A DNA stretch of 64,000 bases from Aspidiotus rigidus. Taxonomy: Eukaryota > Arthropoda > Insecta > Hemiptera > Diaspididae. The translations under genes were made by a program, and so were the position numbers. This document shows positions 1 through 11,460 of this stretch, piece after piece. The notes beneath the pieces are model-generated. The model ran no database searches. It was not told the origin of the DNA and saw nothing but the letters and a program-made list of their open reading frames with translations. How positions within the stretch are numbered: position 1 is the stretch's first letter; the number at the start of each line of letters is the position of its first letter. The stretch covers positions 434,001 to 498,000 of the forward strand of contig JAVHKY010000009.1 of assembly GCA_035079385.1 (NCBI GenBank). The letters are read 5' to 3'.

Positions 1-1969
1 CAAGGCATGTTTAATAGCGCGTGCCTTTGCATAGTTAAATCAATGAACGAATTTACCAGATGTGAATGCGCACGATGTTCCTTTATTATAAGCGATGCGC
101 TAAGACAATCGCTTGCCGCCCTATGCTATGCTACCCTAATAACGACGCTGTTCGATATTCATTACTGGTGCCTGATACAAGCTGTTGCACTAATGGGTGT
201 TTAAATTTGAGAAACAAGGTAGCGCGGAAAATTTTTCCAGCATCAAGGGACTTTTTTAAAGAAATTTTTCTGCATTTTGTAATGAAAAATATTTTCTTTC
301 CATAATTTTCCATGATAATTATATTTAATATACGGGTCGTACAAGAAAGTAACCGATCATGCGTCGTATGCCCTAACGAGTCACCTCTGCCCAACGTGGA
401 AATTAATATTAGTACAAAGGTGTACTGTCTGAATATTTCAATAGAGAAAATCTCGAGCGAGACGGTCTCGTGGTCTCGTGTTTCCAAATAGTGTTAGAAC
501 CGAGGTGAAATTAAGGAAATCACATTCGATCGACCAAGCTGCGTAGTCGCAACCTCGGTCAAAATTGAGGGAATTGTATTTTTTCTTGAAAAAATTTCAG
601 TACGTGGAGCTGCCTTATTTTCTACTCTTGTACCGTCGTCCGAGAAACCCTGAAATTCGTGTTCAGTTGGCAATCGAATAAAGGTTTTCTCTTCCAATAT
701 TTTCTCTCTTCCTCTCCTTTTTTTTTCTTGTTCGTTATTTGTAGGAGATTAGCTTCGTTTTGCTATAGAAAATTTCGTCGCGTTATAAGTAATACTATTA
801 TTAGTGCTTCTACCATTAACTCACGTTTCTCATTACTGAAAATATAGCATTTGTATCGTGCTATACTTGAAATAATATCGAAAGCTTCCGTGTGTTTGCA
901 TTTTCATTTTACGACTCCACAGTAATTTTCTGATCAAAAACATGAAAACTTTGAAGATAGAACTTTTTGAAAATCTTCGAGTAAGCGGTGTAACCACGGT
1001 CATTATTTCGATCATAATCTTTGCGTACGTCTGTTTCCTACTTCAGAATCGTGTATGCAACCTATTCGACTCGTTGGTATCAAGTACCAAGATAACAACT
1101 GATTTGGTCAGCGTTCTCAATGTTTAACCTATACTCGAAGTTATTTGCAGCTTGGAAACGTACATTTATTTGGAATTTCTATGTTGTCACGAAGAATGCC
1201 CAAAAAAGTATGTAGACCTATTTGTAATAACCTAGGATTAGATATGATTTTAAAAAGACACAAAATCTCATCTTATGTTCAACTGCTGTTCGAAAAAAAA
1301 ACTCCACTCCCTCCTTCACATGGGATACTGATTCTTTGAGGACCACACCTAAAAATTAGTTTCTTGCGTGTTTCCTCCGCCAATAACTCATTTTTCGGAG
1401 ATTTATAGTCCGAAAAGAAATATTAATTTCAAGTAAAATTTTACTAATTTTTTTCTACTTTTTTTTTCCAAGAGAGAACCTGTCTTGCTTTTCGCCTGTA
1501 TTAAAGCAAAAACATTTTGGAATGAGATGCTTTATTTAGCAGCCAATCATCAAATTTTTCCAAACGGCTGAAGATGACAAAGTCTTCTAGAGAGCCTTCC
1601 GAGAGTGAAAACTCTCTTCTATGTAAAGAGGTTTGTATGAGTGAAGGTCAAACTTATGGGCAATTTGAAGATGGAGATGATGTCCAACGAACGCAGTTTG
1701 CCTTTTTTGTAATTTGGACTCAAACGCAACTTTTTGTTCATTCAAGCGGACGGTGAAGGATATTTTAGTTTTTACAATGTACGTAGCAGGGCAGTCAGGG
1801 CATCTTGACTCGTAGACGCTACTTTTGCCAAAAAGTGAGAAAGAATCTTGGGCACCTAGAGTGCGGATTTTGTAGAAAGTAGGGCGGAAATTGTATAGAC
1901 CCTGAAAATTTTGGTTAGACCTGGCGAAAATTTTTCCTACTTTTCTAGCTTCATGCTGCGTAAGACTCT
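1..1969. other. No gene seen (AT-rich, non-repetitive)
   Basis: Every open frame here is short, and overlapping frames on both strands are equally open, so none stands out as coding. I recognise no protein motif, tandem array or inverted repeat. Runs of pyrimidines occur near 710-740 and 1440-1470. Probably intergenic or intronic sequence. Confidence 0.5.
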
Positions 1970-2121
1970 CTAGGTCTCAAACTTTTTAGGAATGCGGCAC
2001 AGTGAACGTTGAACAAAAATTTGGCGGCACAGTGGATAAAAATTTAGTAAAATTATGATATGTACAAAAGTGTGTGATGAGTATGAATTGAATTGCAGAA
2101 CAATGTTCGAAAAACAGTTAA

Positions 2122-2700
2122 TCAATGTGTTGGGTGGGCTTGCTTTTTTTGGCATAACGCTTTCACTTCTGGCCTCACCAGCGACAAGCACACGCGCATG
2201 TCGTCTTCTAAGGAACGCAGCTAATTTCTCAATTTTGGTTTTAAAGCAATCATACTGGAGAAAGCTTGCTCGCACAAGTATGAGGACGGGAAGAGCAATA
2301 AAATGTCCATTGCTCTTCCTACAAGCGACGGATACAATGTCCTCAAACTTAGCCATAACGACGGTAAAGGCTCCTCCATCTTCTGAAACCACTTCTTGAG
2401 CAATGAGTCACAGCACAGGTTAATAAATTCATTATGTTCCTCGCAGGAGAAATCAAAGCTCTCACGCTCATCGGAAAAGAGGAAAGGGTTGTGCACCCAT
2501 TTTATTTTCTCGAGCGATTGAGATGAAAAATAATGGTTCAATTTGGTTTCAAGGTTACAAAGATGTTCAATAATCAACTCCTTGACAACGCCAAATCGTT
2601 TTCCATTCATAACCAAACTGGACAAGGCCGGAAAGTTCTCTAGGTCATTCTTTTGGATACACTTCCTCCACATCTCAACTTTCTTCTTGAACGCTTCCAC
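2122..2700 (-). pseudogene. hAT transposase C-terminal fragment (ZBED5/FAM200-like), broken
   Basis: The minus-strand frame reads as the C-terminal part of a hAT-superfamily transposase of the kind found in ZBED5/FAM200-like proteins. It has a segment with PSLWLSLRTLYPSLVGRA followed by FPSSYLCEQAFSSM and IALKPK, which matches the hAT dimerisation region (YP...A..IL..FP..YLCE..FS). An in-frame TAG at 2221-2223 interrupts the frame. Past it the same frame continues with LEDDMRVCLSLVRPEVKAL and QKKQAHPTH and reaches a natural TGA at 2122-2124, where family members also end. Upstream, a TAA at 2713-2715 closes the frame and nothing convincing of the N-terminal BED finger or catalytic core is left. 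It starts mid-protein, so it is a decayed fragment and not a gene. I saw no terminal inverted repeats or target duplication around it. Confidence 0.85.
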
Positions 2701-2715
2701 TTTATTCAGATTTTA

Positions 2716-3345
2716 TTCTACTTTTTCTTCATTCATTCCCTTTTTTTCCTCCTCTTCCTCTTATTTTTCCTTTCTCTTCTTTTTAATTTTGTAATTTTGC
2801 TTCATAATCTCGCGGCACACTTTTTGCCGCGAAATCGAGTTTGAGAAACACTGCTCCAGGGTTTTGGATGCAGTTTTTTTGCTGGCTAAGTTATTTATGT
2901 CAAGGTCTGTACTGTTCCTTTTGGGTAAGGTTGTCACGTTGTGTAGTTCATTGAGAAGGGCAGATTGGTGCGAAGGATGCACAGTACAAGTATGTGAGAC
3001 TAGTTCGCAAGAAATGCTGGACCGCAAGCACGAGAGCCAGAGTCGCCGCATTTGTTTGTTTTTTTTTCCCCCTTTCTTCTTTTAATAGATTGGATTTTTT
3101 TTGTGAAAACAGAAATTGTACCTATCTCTCTTTGTTAGACAAGAGAAGTTTCTTTGTTGATTCTGCCCTTTCACATATTTGAATAATTGAGCTATTAAAT
3201 TAGTAATTATATCAATCTCACGATTAAAATACAAGAAACATTGTTTTTTTATTTTTTTTATTTTTTATTTTTTTCACTCTTTTAATGAGTAATTCGATGA
3301 AGAAATCATAATTTTACATAATATGTACATATAAAATTAGAAATT
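2716..3345. other. No gene seen; pyrimidine-rich stretches
   Basis: Long T/C-rich tracts (2700-2790, 3058-3085, 3243-3280) with open frames on both strands but no recognisable motif. The minus-strand frame at 2761-3051 could be the eroded N-terminal side of the adjacent hAT transposase, but I see no zinc-finger pattern to support that. Confidence 0.4.
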
Positions 3346-3383
3346 TTTTTCTTCAGTGCAGTTTCTGGATTACGAGTATAATA

Positions 3384-3531
3384 ATGGACAAACGCCATAT
3401 TCACTCGTTTGATGAAGTTGACGAATACTTTGATACTGCAATTGTGAATCAAGACGCAATCAAGTATCTTCTTAGAGATCAAATATTTAATGGTCAGCTG
3501 GGAAGAGACAGTGCGAAAAATTTTCTTATAG
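3384..3531 (+). CDS. Candidate coding exon of an unknown gene
   Basis: I do not recognise this protein. From the ATG at 3384 the frame runs open for 49 codons (it begins MDKRHIHSFDEVDEYFD and contains YLLRDQIFNGQLGRDSAKNF) and meets a strong splice-donor match, G|GTAAGTG, with the GT at 3532-3533. Just upstream, 3343-3361 holds a T-rich tract ending in CAG twice (AG at 3355-3356 and 3360-3361), and the same frame is open from there, so it could be an internal exon from 3357 or 3362. If the donor is not used, the frame stops at a TAG about seven codons later. The composition is balanced and charged, unlike the low-complexity frames around it. The next exon was not found; a 31-A run and AT-rich sequence follow. 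It could also be a piece of an unknown transposon. Confidence 0.28.
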
Positions 3532-3680
3532 GTAAGTGTCGTAACTGGTAGCCTGGTAGGTGACGTAGTCGGTGTCGTCTACTTGGCTTAAATATCTAGA
3601 AACTACCTATATCACAACCTTCAGCATTATATCGAGTTCGTGCCATAAGCTCTGTGAGAAGATATTGTCGCTTGAAAACC

Positions 3681-3682
<2 letters not shown>

Positions 3683-3713
<31 letters not shown>
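3683..3713 (+). repeat. Poly(A) run (31 A)
   Basis: Uninterrupted run of 31 adenines. It could be the tail of a short retroelement on the plus strand, but no element body or target duplication is evident around it. Confidence 0.9.
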
Positions 3714-3715
<2 letters not shown>

Positions 3716-4810
3716 ATTACACTTATTGTTATATCGTATCAACTTTTATGGGCAGGAATACACGAACGAAGGCGTATCGTGCACCTCGAGATGAATATAT
3801 ATTTATAAACGAGTCCCCGTTATCGCACGTACACTCTCAAACAACTCCTAATAAATTACGATTATAGAATCGTAATTAGATTACTGTAATGTGTACCTAC
3901 TTTTTATTTTTGTATCAAACGTATTTTCTAGCGCTTCTCCTATTAATCCAATAATTTACTGCCGACTGGACTGGTTATTAAATACGTGTCAAAATATTTT
4001 TAAAAATTGACTATTTATCGACCATCATTAAAAGCAAATACTTCGTAAATTGAAAAATTTGTGCGGTTGATGGCGAACATAAAAACTACGACTGTAATCG
4101 CGTGATCTTTCGTCTCAGCTTTTAATCCGGCAGCGTATCACGAATAGAGCTAGACAGAGCTAGACGTCGCGTTGTTTTTTTTTACGCTAAAAGAAACACT
4201 CGTTTAGGTGTCGTATACATGAAGTCGAAGTTATATCGTCGATCCCAGCTCGTCTCAGAGTATTTTCAACACAGCGACGATTTTCTCTGGACAAGTACGA
4301 GATGATTTTTAAAACTTACTATATATTAGCGTAAATGTATAGTGAGTAACGTCTTCGAATTAGTTACCTAGTTTACTTGCAAAAAGAATCGCTGTTAAAA
4401 GTGTCATGTTACGGTGCAGCGTCTATCCTTTCATAAAATTGAAACAGTATTTGATCGAATAATATTATCAGAAATATTCTTCTGGCAGGAAATGACAAGT
4501 ACTCGAGCATTCGATTCTAGCATTCAAAAATTCATGATTTTGAAATGGGGAGAATATCAAAACGTGACACGCACGACAGAATCACCAATTTTTAGAGATC
4601 ATTTTCGAACAACCTCACATTTGATAGCAAATGCCATATCTTAAATCCGCTAATATTAGAACTACGAAAGGTAAATTTTCTCTGTGTTGAAAAATAGTGA
4701 GAACTTGAAGACAAAAGCTAGATATATGAGTGAGCAGTATTGCCTTTACATGAGAGGTATTATCGCGCGCACGATTGGTGGAAAAATAAACTGAAATGAA
4801 AAATAAAAAC
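3714..4810. other. No gene seen
   Basis: AT-rich sequence with only short, unremarkable open frames on both strands. No repeat shared with the rest of the window was noticed. Confidence 0.45.
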
Positions 4811-5590
4811 AAGACTGAGTCGCCATCCGCCTCAGTATCCGGGTCTCTTGTTTTTTTTTCTCATTGACTGTTACATGACAGAAATTTATTTTTCAATTTT
4901 TTTCAAAAGATCTGGAGCTTCTTTTTCTACCAAGATGTAAAGCTTAAGAGATCTAGATTTTTTCTATGTCAAGGTCTGGAAACCAAAACCGCATCTTTGT
5001 TCCCCTCAGATCTGGAACCTGAGAGACTTAATACATACGGTTGGTATATTACCATTATTGAAGTATCGAGTAAAAGAAACTTTTTCGAAGACTGAACAAA
5101 AATTTGAAATGCTATGCAAAAAAAAAACTCTCCAGAACTGTAGAGAAATTTGAAAAATGCGATGCAAAAATAAAATTATAGGTGACGCAGAATATGTAAT
5201 ACGTGCAGTATTAACCAAAAGATATCATATTATCATCAATATTGATGTTGAAAGACTATTTTGGTCACTCTTGACGGAGGCTGCACAAGAAATAAAACTT
5301 GCCGGGCAAAAATTAGATCTCAAGAAACAGAGAATGTATAACAACACATTTTTCCAGTGAGAACTTTTTTTTTTCCTAGCGATTGCATGGGGGCTCTCGC
5401 CTGGCTAGAGGCAAGAGTCCCAAAAAAGAGAGCCTTGCTTGTCGGTAAAAACGGAAACAATTTCTTTATCAATTATATTACGCATATACGGAGGAAGCAT
5501 ATGATTTTTGAGTCGATTCTCAATAATATAGGTACAACTCATTCAAAGACTTCTACAATGACTTGAAAATTTTCATTGGAAATCGTGCTT
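4811..5590 (+). repeat. Interspersed repeat family G, copy 1
   Basis: This block matches the reverse complement of 50395-51066 along its length. Shared landmarks are GACTGAGTCGCCAT at 4814, ACAGAAATTTATTTTTC, TCTGGAACC at about 5010, AATATTGATGTTGAAAGAC at about 5240, and a hairpin-like segment GGGGGCTCTCGCC...GGCAAGAGTCCC at 5391-5423. In the 50.4-kb copy the hairpin is clean: GGGCTCTTGC, 10-base loop, GCAAGAGCCC. A third, more diverged copy lies at about 44320-45080. No coding frame is conserved between copies, so this looks like a non-autonomous element of unknown class; the hairpin at one end would be compatible with a Helitron-like terminus. Confidence 0.75.
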
Positions 5591-6073
5591 CAGAATCTAC
5601 CTGTATGACTCGTTTCACCCTTTCAATCTTCTTTGTGTAGCCTTCTCCCACATTTCTCATAAAAATATGTATCTTCATCAAGCTTCACGTAAAGTAAGTA
5701 GAAGACTTTGTGAAAGAAAATAAAATAGGATCTTGCTGTATTGTTGAGAAAAAGCAGAGTCCAAATAAACTTGTCAAAAGACTCTGTGCTCTTAATCGAA
5801 TTAGGCCTAAGTCTATGCTAATACAGTGAATTATCAATATAAGTACGTTGACCCAACAACTGGAACTCGTACCCAGACAGTTCGCTCGTAGATTCTTAAT
5901 ATCCAAGATATTGATTTCGAAGAAAAAGAGGAAAAAAGATGAGTTTCTACTTCAAAGCCATCTAGAGATTTAATGAGCCCATCTGCAGTATAGGTATAAC
6001 ATTCTTGGATGACGTTTGACGTGCGTACGGTTGACAACAAAATATTTGAGAACTGGAACGATATCTTCCTTGG
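5591..6073. other. No gene seen
   Basis: Short AT-rich interval between a repeat copy and the foldback-like element. Open frames overlap on the minus strand (5685-6088) without recognisable motifs. Confidence 0.4.
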
Positions 6074-6125
6074 GCTCCATTTCCCCAATCCCCCATGACG
6101 GAATTTTGAGTCGCGACTAATGCCT

Positions 6126-6480
6126 TAATTTTGTTCAGCAAATTTTAAATTTTGTTCACTCGTCGTTTCCCCGCTACAGCCATTTCAAATTTGGGGGGCT
6201 GGGGAAATGCAGCCCCCATCTTCGAATTTTGGGTTCAAATCCATGTGATGATTTTGTTCACATTTTGTTCAATTTTGTTCAACAAAATTTTTAATTTTGT
6301 TCACTCTTTGTTTCCCCGCTAACGCCATTTCAATTTTGGGGGGCTAGGGAAATGCAGCCCCCCATCTCTGAATTTTGCGTTCAAATCCATATGATAATTT
6401 TGTTCACATTTTGTTCAATTTTGTTCAGGAAACTTTGGATTTTGTTTACCCATCATTTCTCCGCTACATACGTTTAACAT
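6126..6480 (+). repeat. Direct repeats within left foldback arm
   Basis: About two and a half units of 130-160 bp. Each carries AATTTTGTTCACTC, TTTCCCCGCTA, CCATTTCAA, GGGGGGCT(G/A)GGGAAATGCAG, TTCAAATCCAT and TTTTGTTCACATTTTGTTCAA. The same units, inverted, form the right arm at 9655-9880. The unit is itself dyad-rich (GCTGGGGAAATGCAGCCCC). Confidence 0.75.
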
Positions 6481-6789
6481 TTTGGGGCCTAAGGAAATGT
6501 ATACAGGGTGGACCAGAAGGATGTTACCAGTTAAATGAAAGTTTGCGCTAAATCTGTCGTAGCGCGAAAACGCAAAACGTTAGACGTATAGTTCGAATTT
6601 TGAATCTCAATTTTATCTTTAATTTGAGCCTGAGCCGAGTTATGGATCAAAATGTGCCGAAAATTTACCAAATCGCCAGGGTTTCCAAAATAGGGCTTGA
6701 AAATTTATTAATTTACAGTATTGACCTGAATTTCGAAAATTTTGATAATCAAATTATTGTTTCTTAAATGAATTTGGACGGGGAAACTA

Positions 6790-7300
6790 GAAAAATAATA
6801 AAATCCTAAGAAGCACCAAAATGGGTTAATAGGCCCAAAAAGAGTCAAAATTCCCACAAGTTGGAAAATCGTTCCAACTTTTGAATTGTAATTCGATTTT
6901 TAAATGGAAATTTTCGCTGAGTCCGAAAAAAATGCTTAAAAAATTCTTCGAAGCACCGACATGGGTTAATGGGCCCAATAAAGGTCAAAATTTTCCCAAA
7001 TTAGAAAATTGTTCGAACTTCCAAATTTTCATTCGATTTTCAAGTGGAATTTTGCGTTGAGTCCGAAAAAAAAAATGCTTAAACAGTTCTTCGAAGAACC
7101 AAAAAGGGCCAAAATTTTTACAAATTGGAAAATCGTTCAAACTTTCAAATTTTAATTCGATTTTCAAGTGGAATTTTGCGCTGAATCCGAAAAGAATGCT
7201 TGAAAAACTCCTCGAAGCACCAAAATGGGTTAATGGGCCCAAAAAGAGCCAAAATTTTCCCAAATTGGAAAATTGCGTATTCTTCAAAAGTTGTTTTCAA
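6790..7300 (+). repeat. Tandem array, about four units of 120-140 bp
   Basis: The motif GGGTTAAT(A/G)GGCCCAA(A/T)AA recurs at 6823, 6963, about 7095 (degenerate) and 7226, each followed by CAAAATTTTCCCAAATTGG, GAAAATTGTTCGAACTT and GATTTTCAAGTGGAATTTTGCG. It gives rise to spurious repetitive minus-strand frames. The array lies only on the left side of the foldback-like element. Confidence 0.8.
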
Positions 7301-7519
7301 TTCTGAGGTAAAATTTAGCGCCGTGTCCGAGAATAATATTGAAATGGCCCTAGATGATCTCCAAAATGGAAAATCAAAAATTTTTCTCATTCTGTAGTAA
7401 AATTGTTGATTCAGAGGATGGAAGGAATGTTGACTGCCGTTGAGTCGGGTGACAGATCCGAAAGAGGAAATTGCGAAAATTCTCCTCATTTGGGGATTGG
7501 AGGGAGACGACAAATTCAT

Positions 7520-8250
7520 CTTTCGTTGAAGGTTCGCGGTGAGAGATCGACAAAGGCTCTGAGTATGATCAAAGCGGGCCAAAGTGCAAAAACTCCTTAA
7601 TTCAGGCAATGGGAGGATACCGAAAATTCAATCTTGCTCGTGATGAGCGATCAGCTATAGCTCAGTCTTTGATTGGGGCAGACGAACGCCCGGAATTTCT
7701 TGGGATTTCACCCGTAGGAGGGAATGGTACCGTTTAGCTCGACTTTCGTTATGAGCTCGCGGTAAGAGAACGATCAAGACCTCGTGTTTGACAGAGGTAG
7801 GTGAATGATCCCTGGGTTCAACATAAATCGATCGAGGCCCCGTGTATGATCTAGGCGGGTGCTTCCGGAAAACTCCGGTTGTTTTGGGCGAAGGAGAGAA
7901 TCATACCGGCGTCTTAGTTTTCCATTACATGCTCGCGGTAAGAGAACGATCAAGGCCCCGTGTTCGATAGAGGCAGGCGGATACGAGAAAATTCTCGTAC
8001 GTCCACGCGAGGGAGGGAATGATACTGTGAAGCTCGTCTTTTGTCATGAACTCGTGGTGAGAGATTAAATAGGCCCTGTAATAGGTCGGGCAAATTCACA
8101 AAAAATCTCGTTGTTTGACGCAAAGATAGCAAGGTTACTCTGAAGTCTGTCTTCGGTCATGAGCTCGCGGTGGGAGATCGAGTAGGGCTCCCTGTTCAAT
8201 AGAGGCGGGTGAATCTGTAAAATTTTGCGTGAAGACACATTGAAGGATCG
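7520..8250 (+). repeat. Tandem array (about 113 bp units) inside foldback-like element, left side
   Basis: A diverged unit with the signature GAGCTCGCGGTAAGAGAACG, followed by AAGGCCCCGTG, GATAGAGGC and GGGAGGGAATGATAC, recurs at about 7531, 7639, 7753, 7931, 8048 and 8161. The same unit appears in inverted orientation at 8830-9345. No protein-coding pattern is consistent across units. Confidence 0.8.
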
Positions 8251-8310
8251 AACACAGGGCCTTGATCGTTTTCTCACGGGAAGCTTAACGAACGACGGTC
8301 TCGGGATATC

Positions 8311-8638
8311 TTTTTCGGTTCACATGAATAGAAACGCGTTCCTCCGGTGCTTCGTTGTAGGACGCGAAGACGCGTTTTTTTACTTTAGAGCTCGAAGAGT
8401 TAGGTTGCGCGCATGCGCGTATTTTGTATGCGCCAAACATTTTGGCGGTCGCGGACGAAACTGATCTTTTAATTATTTTAAATACAACACTCGAATTTTT
8501 CCTTGTGTTCATCAATTGTAAGAAAATTACAATTTCGTTTTCCATCAACAATGATTGTTATGATGCTCTAATAAAAAGGTGAAAATTTTAATTACAGATC
8601 ATCTCGCGTTTGCGTTTTTATTTATGTGAACCGAAAAA
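8311..8638. mobile_element. Short inverted-repeat element (MITE-like) nested in the foldback-like element
   Basis: The left end is TTTTTCGGTTCACATGAATA and the right end reads TTTATGTGAACCGAAAAA, an inverted pair of about 25 bp that continues imperfectly into AACGCG/CGCGTT. The element is 328 bp and sits near the centre of the foldback-like element between its mirrored tandem arrays. A related end occurs at 55083-55113. It has no coding capacity. It may mark the original apex of the foldback. Target duplication not resolved. Confidence 0.6.
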
Positions 8639-8829
8639 TAGCGTACGCCACACGTGAACGAAGGAAAGCGATATACTCGCGCTGCATGGCGGCCCTCGCC
8701 ACAGCTCGGGTCGCCAAAGCACTCGTATAGAAATCGCTCTCCTCCGTCCCTTATAGCGTAATATACTATCTCTGTACTGGCTGACAAAACGAGAATTTTC
8801 TTGAATTCACCTGCTTAGATAAAACGGGG

Positions 8830-9345
8830 CTGTTACAGTTCTCTCCTTGCGAGGTCACACTGGGACCCGAACTTCGCGGTAGGTTTTTCTCCATTGCCTG
8901 AAACAACGAGAATTGTCACGTACTCACCCAATTAAATCGAACAGAGGGCTCCAACTGTCTCTCACCGCGAGCTCATGACGAAAGATGAACATCGATCTTT
9001 ATCATTCCCTCCTTCGCGTGAAACCGGGAAGATTTTCACGGATTCCCCTGCCTGTATCAAACACGGAGACATGACAGAACTCTTACCGCGAGCTCATGAC
9101 GAACAATGAGCTTCGAGCTATCATTCTCTCTTTTGTGTGACACCGGGACGAGTTTCGCGGATTCACCCACCTCTGTTGAACATAAGGGCCTATTGCATCG
9201 CTCACCGCGAGCTCATCCATGACGAACGATGAGCTTCGAGCTATCATTCCCTCTTTACGTGACACCGGGAGGATTTTTGGGAATTCCTGCGTCTGTATTA
9301 AACACGGGGGCATGACGGATCTTTCACCGCGAGCTCATGACGAAG
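8830..9345 (-). repeat. Tandem array (about 120 bp units) inside foldback-like element, right side, inverted
   Basis: Signature CTCTCACCGCGAGCTCATGA recurs at about 8960, 9079, 9200 and 9324, with a degenerate unit at 8841. Each is followed by CGAACGATGAGCTTCGAGC and ATCATTCCCTC. These are the reverse complement of the 7520-8250 units. One unit (9200) has a 4-bp insertion, CATC, within the signature. Confidence 0.8.
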
Positions 9346-9935
9346 AATGAGCGTTTTGCGTTTTTGCGCTACGACAGGTTTAGCCTAAATTCCCATTTAA
9401 TTGTCAACATCTTTTTGACGCACCCTGTAATTATGTACAGTATTTATTTTAGAAAATTGAATAGAATGAAATATTATGTAGTTCAAAAATAAGGAGGATA
9501 GGCAAAGGTATTTCATGCCTGTGGGTCCCAAAATATGAGATCTGAGTAATTGGAAAATATGGGCGAATTTTGAATTTTGCTTATAAATTCATAGATGAGA
9601 GAAAAGAGGTGTATACATTTCCTTAGGTCCCAAAATGGTAAATGTATGTAGCGGAGAAATGATGGGTGAACAAAATCCAAAGTTCCTGAACAAAATTGAA
9701 CAAAATGTGAACACAATTATCATATGGATTTGAACGCAAAATTCGAAGATGGGGGGGGGGCTGCATTTCCCAAGCCCCCCAAATTTGAAATGGCTGTAGG
9801 GGGGAAACGACGAGTGAACAAAATTTAAAATTTACTGAACAAAATTGAACAAAATGTGAGCAAAATTATGGCATTAGTCGCGACCTAAAATTCCGTCATG
9901 GGGGGGGGGGTGGGGAAATTGAGCCTTCATTTCCG

Positions 9936-11345
9936 TTATGGTGTTTTAGGTGAATTGAAACGAAATGCTTCAGGAATGAATATCGGAAGACAAGCTAAAT
10001 AATCTTCACCTAGTAATATAGATTGCGTGTCCTGGTAGTGGCAGTATACATATAATTCTGACATGCGTTCACTCTTGCAGTGGATCATAAAACCGCGGTT
10101 TTTATGTGAGTATCACTAGTTTTTCAACATGTCTATGCTTGATGATACTCGATATTCGAAGACGGTCAAACACAATTTACAAAAATGACTATAATAGAAC
10201 AAATACACGTATAACGTAAACCCAATCGAGTCTATTTCCGCAGAAAGATGAGTCCTAACGATGAACACGGAGCGCACTATATCTTTTTAGCTCATAGAAA
10301 ATTCTTATCTGAAAGTCGAGTACACATGGTTGTTCAAACATTGCGTTCTTGACCGTGTCCTCCAAAGTGTGAGTTCGTATGCAAATGTTTACCGTGCATC
10401 TATTACAGCTATTCTTAGTGTACTGAGTAACGTTAATTTTATATCAACAACCACGTGAGTAATGAACATTAAATAGAAAACGCGCGTTCGTTGTTTAATT
10501 TAGAATTATATTCCAATAGGTATTATATAATTGAAAGCCTCTAGTGAAACGAAAACTTGGGGTCAGTTGACTGGGTACCTATCAAATAATCAATTTTTCT
10601 TTTATTTATTCACTAAAAATTTCAAATGATGAAGAAAGAGAACGAAAAATCGATTTCAAAATTTTTATCATAATAACCTGTTCTTAAAACAATGACCTAT
10701 TGTGGAGATATTGTACTATACTGACGCGAGATCCTTTTAATCATTTTTTAGGAGGGTGGACCCAGAGGAAAATTTTTTGGGTAGAATCAAAATTTTTTTG
10801 ATAGGAAAAAAAATCGACATTATTCTTCTTCTTTTTTGTTCTACTTTATTTTCTGGGTGAGGGGGAGGTATAAATGAATATTTACATTTATTCCCCTTTT
10901 TCAGGAAACTGACCTCTACGTTCATCCCCAACTTTAAAAACGACCATTTACAAGCTTGAGACATTGCCTTGGAATAAAAAGAACTCTCACAGTAATGTTT
11001 TTCATTCAAGTTCTGAAAGGGCAAATAAGGCTTATCAAAGTGTTAAAATGAGGACCCCTCGCTACCTCTTTCTTCTTTTCCTTTCCTCAAATGTAAATCT
11101 TTTCATTTACACGAGTATGAAAAAATACACTCATACAGTAGCGTTAGTAATACATGAATTTTCTTCTCACACTTTCAAATTCATTCAAAGAGCCACTTCT
11201 ACTCTTCAGAATAAATTCCAACCACCTACCAATTAAGTCAGATATTAGTAGAATGAACAGTAAAACTCAGTTAATGAAGTCTATCGCCATTGCGTCACAT
11301 CAAACTGGTAAGACAGTTAAAGTACACCATAACCTAATCAGGAAA
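9936..11345. other. No gene seen
   Basis: AT-rich. A short dyad, AAAACCGCGGTTTT, lies near 10089. Overlapping short frames at 10737-11360 show no recognisable motif. Confidence 0.45.
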
Positions 11346-11460
11346 CCTAAACAATGTTGATATGACGTAAACTGATTTTTATTGTTCGTCCGGCAAATAT
11401 CTGCCTTGATTGGTAGGTGACTATAAGTATATTTAATCTAAATAGTGGGAGTGACTCTCT
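11346..11460 (+). repeat. Fragment of Helitron-like family A (3' subterminal part)
   Basis: Aligns with 20333-20455 and 39735-39855: all three share a GATGTGACGT-like start, TTTTTATTGTTC, CAAATAT(C/T)TG, GATTG(A/G)(C/T)AGGT, TATTTAAT(T/C)TAAA and GGAGTGACT. It lacks the terminal hairpin that follows in the other copies, so it is truncated. Confidence 0.6.

Larger units (their letters stand above)
6074..9935. mobile_element. Large foldback-like element with nested inverted arms and internal tandem repeats
   Basis: The two ends are inverted copies of each other. The left arm (6074-6503) contains CATGACGGAATTTTGAGTCG, GGGGGGCTGGGGAAATGCAG and CCTAAGGAAATGTATAC; the right arm (9611-9935) carries their complements in reverse order. 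Inside lies a second inverted pair: 6504-6580, starting ACAGGGTGGACCAGAAGGATG and holding CTGTCGTAGCGCGAAAACGC, against about 9345-9430, ending in CACCCTGTA. The arms themselves are internally repetitive (about 130-160-bp units sharing AATTTTGTTCA and GCTGGGGAAATGCAGCCCCC). The interior holds two further tandem arrays, one of which is mirrored in inverted orientation. No transposase frame is seen. Long, internally repetitive inverted termini are the hallmark of foldback (FB/Galileo-type) elements; whether this is a true member or two nested inverted-repeat elements is inference. Confidence 0.7.

Noticed and set aside
7145..7609. 154-codon minus-strand frame with repeated NFGPFWFF-like words
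   Set aside because: It is produced by the 120-140-bp tandem array of the foldback-like element, not by a gene.
7520..9345. Possible CRISPR-like array (regular repeats)
   Set aside because: Units are diverged, about 113-120 bp, contiguous without unique spacers, and mirrored; the DNA is eukaryotic.
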